A DNA stretch of 64,000 bases, taken from positions 2,604,001 to 2,668,000 of the forward strand of contig NZ_QUMQ01000001.1 of NCBI RefSeq assembly GCF_003387075.1, written 5' to 3'. Below the pieces are notes generated by a model. That model was not told where the DNA came from and did not search any database. It worked only from the letters and a program-made list of their open reading frames with translations. Source of the DNA: Asanoa ferruginea (lineage in GTDB: Bacteria; Actinomycetota; Actinomycetes; Mycobacteriales; Micromonosporaceae). The position numbers and the translations under genes are program-made. Position 1 is the stretch's first letter. Every line of letters starts with the position of its first letter. Below, piece after piece: positions 8,217-16,536 of the stretch.

Positions 8217-9368
8217 GTGACATTTCGGGGCAAACTTGCCGGACTTTTTACCGCGGCCGCCGCCACCACCGCTGCGGTGCTGCTGTCGGCTTCGCCGGCC
8301 TGGGCGACGGTGGTCTCCGCGACGCCTGACCCGCTGCCGACTTTCAACGGTTTGGTGCTCGCGACGGCGTACTCCGGAAACACGCTCTTCGTGGGTGGCG
8401 ATTTCACCAGTGTGACCGCCGGCGGCCGGACCGTCGCGCGGAGCCGGCTGGCCGCGGTCAACGCGCGCACCGGTGCGTTGCTGCCCTGGGCACCGGCTGC
8501 CGACAGCACGGTCCGCGCGATCACGGTCTCCGGCAGCGCGGTCTTCGTCGGCGGTGCGTTCACCGCGATCAGTGGCGCCCGCCGCGACGGGCTGGCCCGC
8601 CTCGACGGCGGCAGCGGCGCGGTGCACAACTCCTTCAAGCAGTCGCTGACCGGCATGCCGTACGGGCTCGCGGTCGCCAATGGTCGGCTCTACGCCGGTG
8701 GGTCGATGACCAGCCTCAACGGCCAGGCGATCGGACGGCTCGCGGCATTCGACCCGGCCACCGGCGCGGTGGTGGGGGGCTTTCGGCCGCGCGCCGACAG
8801 CACGGTCGAGTCGGTTGTCGCGGCCGGCAGCCGGATCTACGTCGGCGGAAAGTTCGGCTCGATCAACGGGGCCGGCGGCACCCGGCACCTGGCCGCGCTG
8901 ACCTCCACCGGTGCGGTCGACACCCGATTCACCTCGCGGGCCAGCGACGTGGTGCACGCGGTCGCGGTCGGCGCCTCCGGCGTCTACGCGGCGATGGGCG
9001 GGCCGGGCGGCCGGCTGGGCGCGTTCACCACCACCGGCGTCGGGCGCTGGACGTTGACCATGGACGGCGACGCGCAGGCGGTGACCGTGCTCGACAAGGT
9101 GGTCTACATCGGCGGCCACTTCGACGCCGTGTGCAAGTCGGCGCGCACCGGCGACCACGGCAACTGCATCGACGGCAACACCCGCCGGATCAAGTTGGCC
9201 GCGGCCAACGAGGCGGGTGGCGCACTGCTGCCCTGGGCCGCCGACGGCAACGGGTCGAGCGGGGTGTTCACGATGGCGGCCAGCGCGAGCCTGCACAAGA
9301 TGGTCGCGGGCGGGGCGTTCACCACGATCCGCGGCGCGGCCCGGGCCCGGCTGGCCCAGTTCGGCTGA
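8217..9368 (+). CDS. Exported delta-60/beta-propeller repeat protein
   Basis: The 383-residue product has a Sec signal peptide (about residues 1-29, cleaved near PAWA). The rest is built from repeated blades containing LFVGGDFTSV, VFVGGAFTAI, LYAGGSMTSL, IYVGGKFGSI, VYIGGHFDAV and MVAGGAFTTI, the pattern of actinobacterial delta-60-type propellers. The function is unknown; such proteins are secreted or cell-wall associated. GTG at 8217 is preferred because a TACGGT -10 box (8204-8209) lies 7 nt upstream and the signal peptide starts there; the longer frame from 8067 runs over the tyrA start. Confidence 0.85.
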   Translation: MTFRGKLAGLFTAAAATTAAVLLSASPAWATVVSATPDPLPTFNGLVLATAYSGNTLFVGGDFTSVTAGGRTVARSRLAAVNARTGALLPWAPAADSTVRAITVSGSAVFVGGAFTAISGARRDGLARLDGGSGAVHNSFKQSLTGMPYGLAVANGRLYAGGSMTSLNGQAIGRLAAFDPATGAVVGGFRPRADSTVESVVAAGSRIYVGGKFGSINGAGGTRHLAALTSTGAVDTRFTSRASDVVHAVAVGASGVYAAMGGPGGRLGAFTTTGVGRWTLTMDGDAQAVTVLDKVVYIGGHFDAVCKSARTGDHGNCIDGNTRRIKLAAANEAGGALLPWAADGNGSSGVFTMAASASLHKMVAGGAFTTIRGAARARLAQFG

Positions 9369-9427
9369 CGCCGCCGGCCGGTCGAAACGCTCGGTACGCT
9401 AGCCGCAAGGTTCGAGAGGGGATGACC

Positions 9428-9796
9428 GTGGCGCAACCAGCGATGCCGCCCGCGGGCGCACCCCGCACCCCGCCATCTGGTTTGTTCCCAGCGGCCCGGA
9501 CCCGGCCCACCTATCGCGAGCCGCACGCCGTGCGGGGCAGCGCGGTGGCCGCCGGGGCCGGCGCTGGTGCGGTCTGGCTGCTCGCCTTCGGCGTGGTCGA
9601 CTCGAGCGTCCGGGGCTATGCCTACTGGACGCTGTTGGCCGGCGCCATCGCCTGGCTCGTGTCGGCACTGTTGGTCCGGGCCGGCGACCGCGGCGTGGCG
9701 GTCGGCGTCGCGGCCGCCACCGGGCTCGGCTGGAGCATCGCGGCGGTGGTGGTCGGTGTCACCTGGGCGACCCACGGCAACTGGCCACTGTGGTGA
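9428..9796 (+). CDS. Small membrane protein of unknown function
   Basis: The product is about 122 residues. A Pro-rich cytoplasmic N-terminus of about 40 residues precedes three hydrophobic segments (AVAAGAGAGAVWLLAFGVV, YWTLLAGAIAWLVSALLV, GVAAATGLGWSIAAVVVGV). GAGAGGGG at 9415-9421 is spaced correctly for GTG at 9428; the ATG at 9422 abuts that site and is less likely, though it would add only two residues. No family is recognised. Confidence 0.7.
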   Translation: MAQPAMPPAGAPRTPPSGLFPAARTRPTYREPHAVRGSAVAAGAGAGAVWLLAFGVVDSSVRGYAYWTLLAGAIAWLVSALLVRAGDRGVAVGVAAATGLGWSIAAVVVGVTWATHGNWPLW

Positions 9797-9812
9797 CCAG
9801 ACGTGTTCGTTC

Positions 9813-9832
9813 CGCGACCTCACGTGGTCGCG
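9813..9832. terminator. Hairpin downstream of the small membrane protein
   Basis: A perfect 7-bp stem CGCGACC/GGTCGCG with a 6-nt loop begins 17 bp after the stop codon. It is plausible as a weak terminator; there is no U-tract. Confidence 0.35.
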
Positions 9833-9911
9833 ATGCCTCGCTACGTAAGGGATTCGCTGCACTGTGCGACCGGCCTTGACTAACCGCTCGAGCATCGGAG
9901 ACGCTGCCGCC

Positions 9912-10079
9912 ATGGCTTGGAAAGTGCAGCGGCTGGATCCTGAGCGCAGCCGCCGCCGGATGCAGCTACTGGCCGAACTCGCGGGAGCGAAGTCGGTCCG
10001 GGAGCGCACCCAGCCGCGACGACTTCAGGGCGACCGGCTCCGTGAGTTGATCGCAACCCGGCGCCGTCTGGCCAGCTGA
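9912..10079 (+). CDS. Possible small basic protein
   Basis: A 55-residue frame starts at ATG 9912, with GGAG 10-13 nt upstream. The product is Arg-rich and helical (KVQRLDPERSRRRMQLLAEL). It sits alone in the 400-bp gap before the tadA operon. Codon use is compatible with coding, but no family is recognised, and the frame could start at GTG 9864 or be noncoding. Confidence 0.35.
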   Translation: MAWKVQRLDPERSRRRMQLLAELAGAKSVRERTQPRRLQGDRLRELIATRRRLAS

Positions 10080-10160
10080 CCCGTCCCTCCTCGGGGAGTT
10101 GGTCGAGCCACTGGCGACCTGACCGACTACCGTCACGTTCACACCGAAAACGCCGGTGCA

Positions 10161-10182
10161 CGGCGGCGGTTGCGCGCCGCCG
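10161..10182 (+). other. GC hairpin just upstream of the tadA-associated gene
   Basis: A perfect 8-bp stem CGGCGGCG/CGCCGCCG with a 6-nt loop ends 11 nt before the GGGGGA ribosome binding site. It could modulate translation; there is no further support. Confidence 0.3.
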
Positions 10183-10205
10183 GGGGTCAATTGGGGGAAT
10201 CCGCC

Positions 10206-10721
10206 GTGTCCTACTTTGCTGGAGCCGCTCTCCGCGGTTCGGCCGGCTGGACCGCTGCCGAGGTCAGCCTGCACGGTGTTGTCGACGTCGAAGAGGTCGC
10301 CGACCGCCTGCGCGATGCCGATCTCGACGCCGACATCTCACTGCTCTTCATCGAGTCTGACGACACCTATCTCGTCGTGATGCGCCTCGACGAGGGCGAA
10401 GACCTGCGGATTTTCGGTTCCGACTCGGCCTTCGCCGACGAGTCGCGGCTCGGTGCCATCCTGGTCGGCGACATCAAGGTGCCGGCGATCGAGATCGACG
10501 AGGTGGTCGAGCGGAGCGCCGACGCCGATCCCGACAAGCCCGCCGCCGATCCCGACGCCGACCCGGTCGGTGACGCCGATCTGCTCGCCGACCTCGGTGT
10601 CTCGGCCCGGCGGCTGCTGGAGTTGTGCGGCCACGAGGGCCTGTTGCCCGCCGATGTCACCGCGGAGATCTGCCAGACGATCGGCTGCGGTGACGAGGTC
10701 GAGGAGCTTCGGGAGGCGTGA
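10206..10721 (+). CDS. tRNA adenosine deaminase-associated protein
   Basis: The product is 171 residues and matches the actinobacterial family named for its constant position next to tadA. The N-terminal domain starts SYFAGAALRGSAGWTAAEV and carries DLRIFGSDSAF. An acidic Asp/Pro linker (about residues 100-125) leads to a C-terminal helical domain ending GCGDEVEELREA. The biochemical role is unknown; partnership with TadA is inferred from linkage. GTG at 10206 is favoured by GGGGGA at 10193-10198. The stop overlaps the tadA start by 4 bp (GTGA), indicating translational coupling. Confidence 0.87.
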   Translation: MSYFAGAALRGSAGWTAAEVSLHGVVDVEEVADRLRDADLDADISLLFIESDDTYLVVMRLDEGEDLRIFGSDSAFADESRLGAILVGDIKVPAIEIDEVVERSADADPDKPAADPDADPVGDADLLADLGVSARRLLELCGHEGLLPADVTAEICQTIGCGDEVEELREA

Positions 10722-11188
10722 CGTCGGCCCGGCGCGACCGCCACGAGGAGTGGATGCGGCGGGCGTTGACCGTCGCGGCCGGTGCGGCCGCCGGCGACGC
10801 GGCTGACGTGCCGGTCGGCGCGGTGCTGCTCGACGCGTCCGGCAACGAACTCGCGGTCGGGCACAACGAGCGCGAGTTGACCGGCGACCCGACCGCACAC
10901 GCGGAGATCGTGGCGATGCGGCGGGCCGCGGCGACGCTGGGCACCTGGCGGCTCGAAGGGTGCACGCTGGTCGTCACCCTCGAACCGTGCACGATGTGCG
11001 CCGGCGCGCTGGTGCTGGCTCGGGTGTCCACGGTGGTGTTCGGCGCCTGGGAGCCGAAGACCGGCGCGATCGGCTCGCTCTGGGACGTCGTGCGCGATCG
11101 GCGGTTGACGCACCGGCCCGAGGTGTATGGCGGGGTGCTCGCGGCCGAGGCCGCCGACCTGCTACGCGGTTTCTTCCGGCCCCGCTAG
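10718..11188 (+). CDS. tadA: tRNA-specific adenosine(34) deaminase
   Basis: The 156-residue zinc enzyme converts A34 to inosine in the tRNA-Arg(ACG) anticodon. The deaminase motif HAE (His61, Glu63) and the zinc-binding PCTMC (Cys91, Cys94) are intact, and the downstream GAIGSLWDVVRD region matches TadA. It is the second gene of a two-gene operon, coupled by a 4-bp overlap to its upstream partner. The last 27 bp overlap the convergent thioesterase gene. Confidence 0.93.
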   Translation: MTSARRDRHEEWMRRALTVAAGAAAGDAADVPVGAVLLDASGNELAVGHNERELTGDPTAHAEIVAMRRAAATLGTWRLEGCTLVVTLEPCTMCAGALVLARVSTVVFGAWEPKTGAIGSLWDVVRDRRLTHRPEVYGGVLAAEAADLLRGFFRPR

Positions 11189-11623
11189 TGCCGGCTTCAT
11201 CAGGTCAGCGGCGACGTCGCGGGCGGGCTGGGTCCACGGTGTCGGGCGCATGCTCTCCGGGTCGAGCCGGACGATCGTGCGGCGGCCCTCGGCGTGGGTG
11301 GTCGTGCCGTCGGCCGACGTGATCCGGAAGCCGTAAACCCCGCTGGTGCGGCCGAACGAGTCGAGCCAGAAGTGGATCGCGACATCGCCGGTGCCGCGGA
11401 TCGGCGTGCGGTAGTTGATGGTGAACTCGACGACCGCGTGGAAGCTGTCGGGCAGGGTCGGGCGGCCGTCGGCGAAGCTGAAGCCGCGCTGTTCCCAGTA
11501 GGCGGTCAGCGCGCGCTCGAGGAGCAGGGCGTAGCGGGCGTTGTGCACGATGCCCATCGCGTCGAGGTCGTCGTAGTGGATGCGGATGCGCTCGAGGTGG
11601 CCGTACTCCAGAACGGTTGTCAT
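11162..11623 (-). CDS. Acyl-CoA thioesterase, hotdog fold (4-hydroxybenzoyl-CoA/YbgC-like)
   Basis: The 153-residue hotdog protein carries the family's active-site signature near the N-terminus, YDDLDAMGIVHNARY (residues 17-31) with the expected Asp and His, followed by ERALTAYWEQRGF. It probably hydrolyses an acyl-CoA thioester in the cytoplasm; the acyl group is unknown. The start is supported by GGAGGG 7 nt upstream, which lies inside the end of the TetR gene, so the two are probably one transcript. The TetR product may control it. Confidence 0.85.
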   Translation of the reverse strand: MTTVLEYGHLERIRIHYDDLDAMGIVHNARYALLLERALTAYWEQRGFSFADGRPTLPDSFHAVVEFTINYRTPIRGTGDVAIHFWLDSFGRTSGVYGFRITSADGTTTHAEGRRTIVRLDPESMRPTPWTQPARDVAADLMKPALAGPEETA

Positions 11624-11626
11624 CTT

Positions 11627-12259
11627 TCAGCCCTCCGGCAGCAGGTCGGGATCGGTCGCGAGGGTGCGCAGGCGGTCACCGGCGGCCCGGCGCGCGTAGT
11701 GGTAGGTCGGTTCGGGCGACTTGATGCGGGAAAGCAGCACCGCGCTGAGAGCGAACGACTCGAGTTCGTACGCCAGTTGGTGTGTGTCTGTGTCGTTGAG
11801 CAGCTCGCCGGATTGCACGGCCTCCCGCGCGAGGCGCTCGACCAGCTCGGACCAGGTCGCGAAGTGCTCGGTCAGCCGGTCGCGGACCAGGCCGGGGCGG
11901 ACGCTGAACTCGAACTGGACCTTCGCGAAGAAGCAGCCGCCGGGCAGGTGGCGGTCTTCGTAGAAGCGGATGCGGTGGTCGTGCAGCGCCCAGAGGCGGC
12001 GGATGCCGCGGGGCGCTTGGAGGGCGGGGCGCACGACGTGCTCGAGGAACTGCTCGCGGGCCTGCTCGATGGTGGCGAGTTGGAGCTCTTCCTTGGATCG
12101 CCAGTGTGCGAAGAGGCCGGACTTGCTGACGCCCAGATCGGTGGCGAGTTGCCCGAGCGAGAGGCCGTCGAGGCCGTCTTCGGTGGCGCGGGCGACCGCG
12201 CGGTCGAGCACAGCAGCTCGGGTGCGGTCGCCACGCGCGATCCGGCCGTCGATGGTCAC
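11627..12259 (-). CDS. TetR/AcrR family transcriptional regulator
   Basis: The 210-residue protein has a TetR-type helix-turn-helix at residues 33-58 (LSLGQLATDLGVSKSGLFAH). A longer C-terminal ligand-binding domain follows. The GTG start lacks a Shine-Dalgarno but has a TAGGTT -10 box (complement of 12266-12271) ending 6 nt upstream, so the mRNA is likely leaderless. A perfect palindrome at 12285-12296 overlaps the expected -35 position and is a good autoregulatory operator candidate. The thioesterase gene follows 3 bp downstream and is the obvious co-regulated gene. The ligand is unknown; an acyl-CoA is a guess from context. Confidence 0.88.
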   Translation of the reverse strand: MTIDGRIARGDRTRAAVLDRAVARATEDGLDGLSLGQLATDLGVSKSGLFAHWRSKEELQLATIEQAREQFLEHVVRPALQAPRGIRRLWALHDHRIRFYEDRHLPGGCFFAKVQFEFSVRPGLVRDRLTEHFATWSELVERLAREAVQSGELLNDTDTHQLAYELESFALSAVLLSRIKSPEPTYHYARRAAGDRLRTLATDPDLLPEG

Positions 12260-12284
12260 CCGGTCAACCTAGCGGGTTAACCGA

Positions 12285-12296
12285 ACGACCGGTCGT
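12285..12296. promoter_or_regulatory. Putative TetR operator
   Basis: ACGACCGGTCGT is a perfect 12-bp palindrome, a form common among TetR-family operators. It is centred about 20 bp upstream of the TAGGTT -10 box of the tetR gene, so bound protein would block the promoter. Confidence 0.5.
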
Positions 12297-12333
12297 AAAG
12301 TTTGTTGTGGCGCTTGTCTCTTTGTGTTGAGGC

Positions 12334-13041
12334 TCAGGCGATGGCCGTGTCCAGGGCGATCTCCACCATCTGGCCGAAGGTCTGCTCGCGCTCCTGCGAC
12401 GTGGTCTTCTCGCCGGTCTTGATGTGGTCGGAGACGGTGAGCAGGGTCAACGCGCGGGCCTTGAAGCGCATCGCGATCGTGTAGAGCGCGGCGGACTCCA
12501 TCTCGACCGCCAGGACGCCGTAGTCGGCCAGGGTGTCGAAGAGGTCGGGCCGGTCGGTGTAGAAGGCGTCGGCGGCCAGGATCGGGCCGACCCGCATCGA
12601 GATGCCGCGCCGCTCGGCGATGTCGACCGCGTTGCGCAACAGGCTGAAGTCGGCGACCGGGGCATAGTCGATCAGGCCGTCGAAGCGGGCGCGGTTCATG
12701 TAGGAGTCGGTCGACGCGCCACTCGCGGCGATCACGTCGCGGAGTTGCAGGTCTTCGGTCAGGGCGCCACAGGAGCCGACCCGGATCAGCGTCTTCACGC
12801 CGTAGTCGTTGATCAGCTCGTGCGTGTAGATCGAAGCCGAGGGCATGCCCATGCCGGAGCCCTGCACCGAGACCTCGACACCCTGCCAGCGCCCGGTGTA
12901 GCCGAGCATGCCGCGCACCTGGGTGTAGCACTTGGCGTCGTCGAGGTAGGTCTCGGCGATCCACTTCGCCCGCAGCGGGTCGCCGGGCATGAGGACGCGT
13001 TCCGCGATGTCGCCGGGCTCCGCCCCGATGTGAATACTCAT
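12334..13041 (-). CDS. deoD: Purine-nucleoside phosphorylase, DeoD type
   Basis: The 235-residue enzyme phosphorolyses purine (deoxy)ribonucleosides for nucleotide salvage. Motifs match hexameric DeoD: His4 near the N-terminus, [13 protein letters not shown] (residues 18-30), [16 protein letters not shown] (61-76), IRVGSCGAL and [10 protein letters not shown] near residue 180. The length is standard. ATG at 13041 is preceded by AGGA and begins the conserved sequence; the longer frame from 13128 runs toward the tRNA gene and adds low-similarity residues. It is divergent from tRNA-Ser(CGA). Confidence 0.94.
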   Translation of the reverse strand: MSIHIGAEPGDIAERVLMPGDPLRAKWIAETYLDDAKCYTQVRGMLGYTGRWQGVEVSVQGSGMGMPSASIYTHELINDYGVKTLIRVGSCGALTEDLQLRDVIAASGASTDSYMNRARFDGLIDYAPVADFSLLRNAVDIAERRGISMRVGPILAADAFYTDRPDLFDTLADYGVLAVEMESAALYTIAMRFKARALTLLTVSDHIKTGEKTTSQEREQTFGQMVEIALDTAIA

Positions 13042-13132
13042 GGCGGCGATCCTGCCAGGTCGGTGTGGGTGCCGTCCGCCGGCGGTGGTGCCCGCGCGGG
13101 GTTCGCCTCGGGGGTCGGGTAATCTCATCGGC

Positions 13133-13222
13133 GGTGGCGTGTCCGAGTGGCCTAAGGAGCACGCCTCGAAAGCGTGTGAGGGTTTACGCCCTCCGCGGGT
13201 TCAAATCCCGCCGCCACCGCCA
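13133..13222 (+). tRNA. tRNA-Ser (CGA), CCA encoded
   Basis: The acceptor stem GGTGGCG pairs with CGCCACC, followed by discriminator G and encoded CCA. The anticodon arm CACGC-CTCGAAA-GCGTG gives anticodon CGA (reads UCG). A long variable arm (GAGGG...CCCTC) confirms type II tRNA-Ser. TAATCT at 13120-13125 is a suitable -10 box, 7 nt before the mature 5' end. Confidence 0.97.
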
Positions 13223-13224
13223 TT

Positions 13225-13254
13225 GACGCCGGGTCCCTCGCGGGGCCCGGCGTC
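13225..13254 (+). terminator. Terminator of tRNA-Ser(CGA)
   Basis: A 13-bp near-perfect stem GACGCCGGGTCCC/GGGGCCCGGCGTC with a 4-nt loop starts 2 nt after the tRNA CCA end. Confidence 0.7.
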
Positions 13255-13282
13255 GCTTTGTGTGGTCTGAATCGCCGCCGCC

Positions 13283-13738
13283 TCAGCCGAGCCGCTCCGA
13301 AAGCTCGATCATGTTGCCCCACGGGTCGCCGATGAGGGCCAGGCGGCTGTTGATCTCTTTGAGGTCGAACGGCCTGCCGAAGATGGTGACGCCGCGGCGG
13401 TCGAGTTCGGCGAGCGCGTCGTCGACACTGTCGACGTGTAGGGCGAAATGGTGATAGCTGGGGCGTTCCAGGCTGTCGATGACGTTGGTGTAGTAGGTGC
13501 CCGGATCCGGATTGCCGCCGCCGAAGAGCTCGACGTAGAAGTCATCGTCATTCGGCGGTGCCAGGTAGGCGAGTTCGAGACCCGCCCAGGTCCATTCGGC
13601 GAGGACGCGGAAATCGAGCTTCTCGGTATACCAGCCCTTGGCCTCGGCGTAGTCGGGCACACGCACGGCGACGTGGTGGCCGCGGGCCGAGGCGAACGGG
13701 CTGGACGGGTTTCTCGCGGGTGCTGCCTGGTCGGCCAT
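13283..13738 (-). CDS. VOC-family (glyoxalase/bleomycin-resistance fold) protein
   Basis: The 151-residue protein has two beta-alpha-beta-beta-beta modules: GHHVAVRVPDYAEAKGWYTEKL at the start, and YHHFALHVDSVDDALAELDRRG in the second half, closing with DPWGNMIEL. The His and Glu positions fit VOC metal ligands. Substrate and reaction are unknown; lactoylglutathione lyase is possible but not shown. ATG at 13738 is chosen because GGAGGGG sits 6 nt upstream; the frame runs 10 codons further up without such a site. Confidence 0.82.
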   Translation of the reverse strand: MADQAAPARNPSSPFASARGHHVAVRVPDYAEAKGWYTEKLDFRVLAEWTWAGLELAYLAPPNDDDFYVELFGGGNPDPGTYYTNVIDSLERPSYHHFALHVDSVDDALAELDRRGVTIFGRPFDLKEINSRLALIGDPWGNMIELSERLG

Positions 13739-13997
13739 GACACTCCCCTCCGACACCTCAAAAGCCACGTTAATGGGCTGGCGGACACCGTTTCCCGGAA
13801 ACGGGTGGTCCCGCCGCGTCGACGGATCCGATCAGCAACACCGTCCACACCTATCCCGCTTTTGGCCGAGCGTTCATCGATCTTGGCCGAGTGACATCTG
13901 TTCATGTCTTCGCGTGCCGCATAGCCTCACGTTCGGTCTGCGGGCGGCGATGTCACGAACGGGGCGTCCGGCCGTCGACCGGAAGGGGAGGAGGGAG

Positions 13998-15857
13998 ATG
14001 AATCTCCCGCGTAAGTCCATTTTGGTCGGAGTCAGCGCCCTGACGGTGTTCGCATTCGCGGCGCCGGGTGCCGCGGCCGAGCCATCTGGGACCATTCGCA
14101 GGGCCGGCGGTCCAACCGCTGTCGCCGGCAGCTACATCGTCGTGTTGAAGGATGGCGTCGCCGCCACGGCGGTCGACGGCACCGCCAAGAAGCTGACCGC
14201 GCGGGTCGCCGGCAGGGTGGTTCGCACCTTCCGCACCGCGCTGCGGGGCTTCGAGCTTCAGGCCAGCGCGGCGCAGGCGGCGAAGATCGCGGCCGACCCG
14301 AACGTCGCGTATGTCGAGCAGAACCACAAAGTGCGCGCGTCGGGCACGCAGACCAACCCGCCGTCGTGGGGCCTGGACCGGATCGACCAGCGCAACCTGC
14401 CGCTGAACCAGTCCTTCACCTACCCGAACACGGCGTCCAATGTGCACGCTTACATCATCGACACCGGCATCCGCACGACCCACCAGGACTTCGGTGGGCG
14501 GGCGACCAGCGGCTTCGACGCCGTCGACGCTGGCGCCGCCGATGACTGCAACGGGCACGGCACGCACGTGGCCGGCACGGTCGGCGGCAACACGTACGGC
14601 GTGGCCAAGGGTGTTTCGCTCGTCGCTGTTCGGGTCTTGAACTGCGCCGGCGAGGGCACCGACGCGCAGGTGGTGGCGGGCATCAACTGGGTCGCGGAGA
14701 ACGCGATCAAGCCGGCGGTGGCCAACATGAGCCTCGGCGGAGACCTCAGCACGTCGCTCGACGCCGCGGTCACCAACGCGATCAACTCGGGCATCACGTT
14801 CGCTGTGGCGGCGGGCAACGGCAACGCCATCGGTGTGCGGCAGAATGCGTGTAACTACTCGCCCGCCCGGGTGCCTAACGCGATCACCGTCGGTGCTACC
14901 CAGATCAGTGACGCGGCTGCCTCGTTCTCGAACTTCGGCACCTGCGTCGACATCATCGGACCGGGCGTGAACATCACCTCGTCCTGGTCGACCAGCGACA
15001 CCGCGACCAAAGCCATCAGCGGTACGTCGATGGCGGCGCCGCACGTCGCCGGTGCGGCTGCCCTGGTGCTCGCGAACAACCCGAGCTGGAGCAACCAGCA
15101 GGTCCGGGACTACCTGGTCAACAACTCGACACCCAACGTGGTGACCAACCCGGGCACCGGCACCCCCAACCGGCTGCTGTTCGTCAACGAGGCCCCGCCG
15201 GCCAGCAACTTCACGGTGTCGGTCGCGCCGAACTCCGGCGGTGTCGTGATCGGCGGCTCGGCCACGGCCACGGTCAGCACCAGCAACACCGGGCCGACCC
15301 AGTCGGTGTCGTTGGCGGCGAGCGGCCTGCCGGCCGGCGCGACGGCCAGCTTCGCTCCGGCGACGGTCACCTCGGGCGGTTCGTCGACGTTGACGATCGC
15401 CACCTCGGCATCGACCCCGGCGGGCACCTACCCGGTGACCGTGACGGGCACCGGCACCTCGGGCACCCGCTCGGCGTCCTACACGCTGACGGTCATTGAC
15501 GGTCCCGGCGGCTGCTCCGGCAGCAACGGCGGCGACGTGCCGATCCAGGACGTCGGACCGGCGGCGCTGAGCACGATCACGATCGTTGGTTGTGACCGCG
15601 CGCCGTCGACCTCGACGAAGGTGGCCGTCACCATCGTGCACAGCTTCCGCGGCGACCTGCTGCTCGACCTGGTGGCTCCGGACGGCACGGCTTACCGGTT
15701 GAAGGCGGCCAGCCCTTACGACAGCGCCGACAACGTCAACTCGACCTACACGGTCAACGTGTCGGGTGAGTCGGCGAACGGCAACTGGAAGTTGCGGGCG
15801 CAGGACCTGTTCGCGCAGGACACGGGCTACATCAACACCTGGACGCTGACGCTCTAG
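13998..15857 (+). CDS. Secreted subtilisin-like serine protease with I9 prodomain and P domain
   Basis: The 619-residue pre-pro-enzyme has a Sec signal peptide (residues 1-27, AAPGAAA). An I9 inhibitor prodomain spans about 45-112 (SYIVVLKDG...NVAYVEQNH). The S8A catalytic domain covers about 120-397 with Asp155 (AYIIDTGI), His187 (NGHGTHVAG), oxyanion Asn274 (AAGNGN) and Ser344 (GTSMAAPH). An Ig-like linker (about 405-500) and a C-terminal proprotein-convertase P domain (about 515-619, ending NTWTLTL) follow. It is proteinase K/kexin-like and should act extracellularly after self-cleavage. The start is set by GGAGGAGGGAG directly upstream; the longer frame from 13737 adds no signal peptide. 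Confidence 0.93.
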   Translation: MNLPRKSILVGVSALTVFAFAAPGAAAEPSGTIRRAGGPTAVAGSYIVVLKDGVAATAVDGTAKKLTARVAGRVVRTFRTALRGFELQASAAQAAKIAADPNVAYVEQNHKVRASGTQTNPPSWGLDRIDQRNLPLNQSFTYPNTASNVHAYIIDTGIRTTHQDFGGRATSGFDAVDAGAADDCNGHGTHVAGTVGGNTYGVAKGVSLVAVRVLNCAGEGTDAQVVAGINWVAENAIKPAVANMSLGGDLSTSLDAAVTNAINSGITFAVAAGNGNAIGVRQNACNYSPARVPNAITVGATQISDAAASFSNFGTCVDIIGPGVNITSSWSTSDTATKAISGTSMAAPHVAGAAALVLANNPSWSNQQVRDYLVNNSTPNVVTNPGTGTPNRLLFVNEAPPASNFTVSVAPNSGGVVIGGSATATVSTSNTGPTQSVSLAASGLPAGATASFAPATVTSGGSSTLTIATSASTPAGTYPVTVTGTGTSGTRSASYTLTVIDGPGGCSGSNGGDVPIQDVGPAALSTITIVGCDRAPSTSTKVAVTIVHSFRGDLLLDLVAPDGTAYRLKAASPYDSADNVNSTYTVNVSGESANGNWKLRAQDLFAQDTGYINTWTLTL

Positions 15858-15869
15858 GTCTGGTTTGGC

Positions 15870-15900
15870 AAAACGGCCCCGTCTCCGACGGGGCCGTTTT
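15870..15900. terminator. Bidirectional rho-independent terminator
   Basis: A perfect 14-bp stem AAAACGGCCCCGTC/GACGGGGCCGTTTT with a 3-nt loop lies between convergent genes. The A and T runs at its base act as U-tracts on both strands. Confidence 0.9.
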
Positions 15901-15906
15901 CCGTTC

Positions 15907-16440
15907 TCAGCAGTTGCCGATCCCATGGGTGAAGAGCCGCTCGGCGGGCGCGGTAAAACCGACGACGACCTTCCGCACGGTCTGCCCGTCGTGCATGAAG
16001 AGATAGGCCCGGTCGCCGCTGGTGACCAGCAGACCGTCGAACTGGTAGCTCCCGGCCGGTGCGGTCATCGCCGTGGCCCGCGGATAGGTCGCCCGCGCGG
16101 TCGTGAGCGGCGTGCCTTCGCCGATGCCTTCCGGCGTGGTGAGCGGGGGGTGCACCCAGAGGAGCACCAGTCGCCCGTCGGCGAAGACCGGGTTGGCCGC
16201 GCTGGTGGCGGTGAGGGTCGGGCCGCAGGCGGCGGCGGGGTGGCTCAGGGCACCTTGCCGGGTGAGGTCGGTGTCGCGCTGGCCGAGGCGCACGTCGCCC
16301 ACGCCGTTGAAGTCGACCGTGTTGGCCGAGGCCGTGTTGGTCGCGTAGGCCGGCGACGGCGACCGGTTGACCGCGTAACCGGCGAGGAGCGCGAAGAGGG
16401 CGAGCGCGACGATGATCAGCGGGACCAGCCGTGGCTTCAT
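15907..16440 (-). CDS. Exported or membrane-anchored protein of unknown function
   Basis: The 177-residue product begins with a Lys/Arg pair and a hydrophobic segment (LVPLIIVALALFALLAGYAV), a signal peptide or anchor. The mature part contains two Cys (ACGPTLT and the terminal GIGNC) that could form a disulfide. No family is recognised. GGGGAGG, 5 nt before ATG 16440, fixes the start and makes the 16 additional upstream codons of the frame unlikely. Confidence 0.75.
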   Translation of the reverse strand: MKPRLVPLIIVALALFALLAGYAVNRSPSPAYATNTASANTVDFNGVGDVRLGQRDTDLTRQGALSHPAAACGPTLTATSAANPVFADGRLVLLWVHPPLTTPEGIGEGTPLTTARATYPRATAMTAPAGSYQFDGLLVTSGDRAYLFMHDGQTVRKVVVGFTAPAERLFTHGIGNC

Positions 16441-16536
16441 GTAACCTCCCCAGCACACAACGTAGCCGTTATCCACAGGTTTATCCACAGCGTGTGGATA
16501 GAACGTGTGTACGAGCGAGAGCGCTGTGACCTGGTC

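Noticed and set aside
8099-8680. N-terminal extension of tyrA
   Set aside because: The upstream frame overlaps the propeller gene and has no similarity; the Rossmann motif begins immediately after GTG 8098.
13737-13997. Longer start for the subtilase
   Set aside because: The extension contains no signal peptide, while a strong ribosome binding site and a signal peptide begin at 13998.
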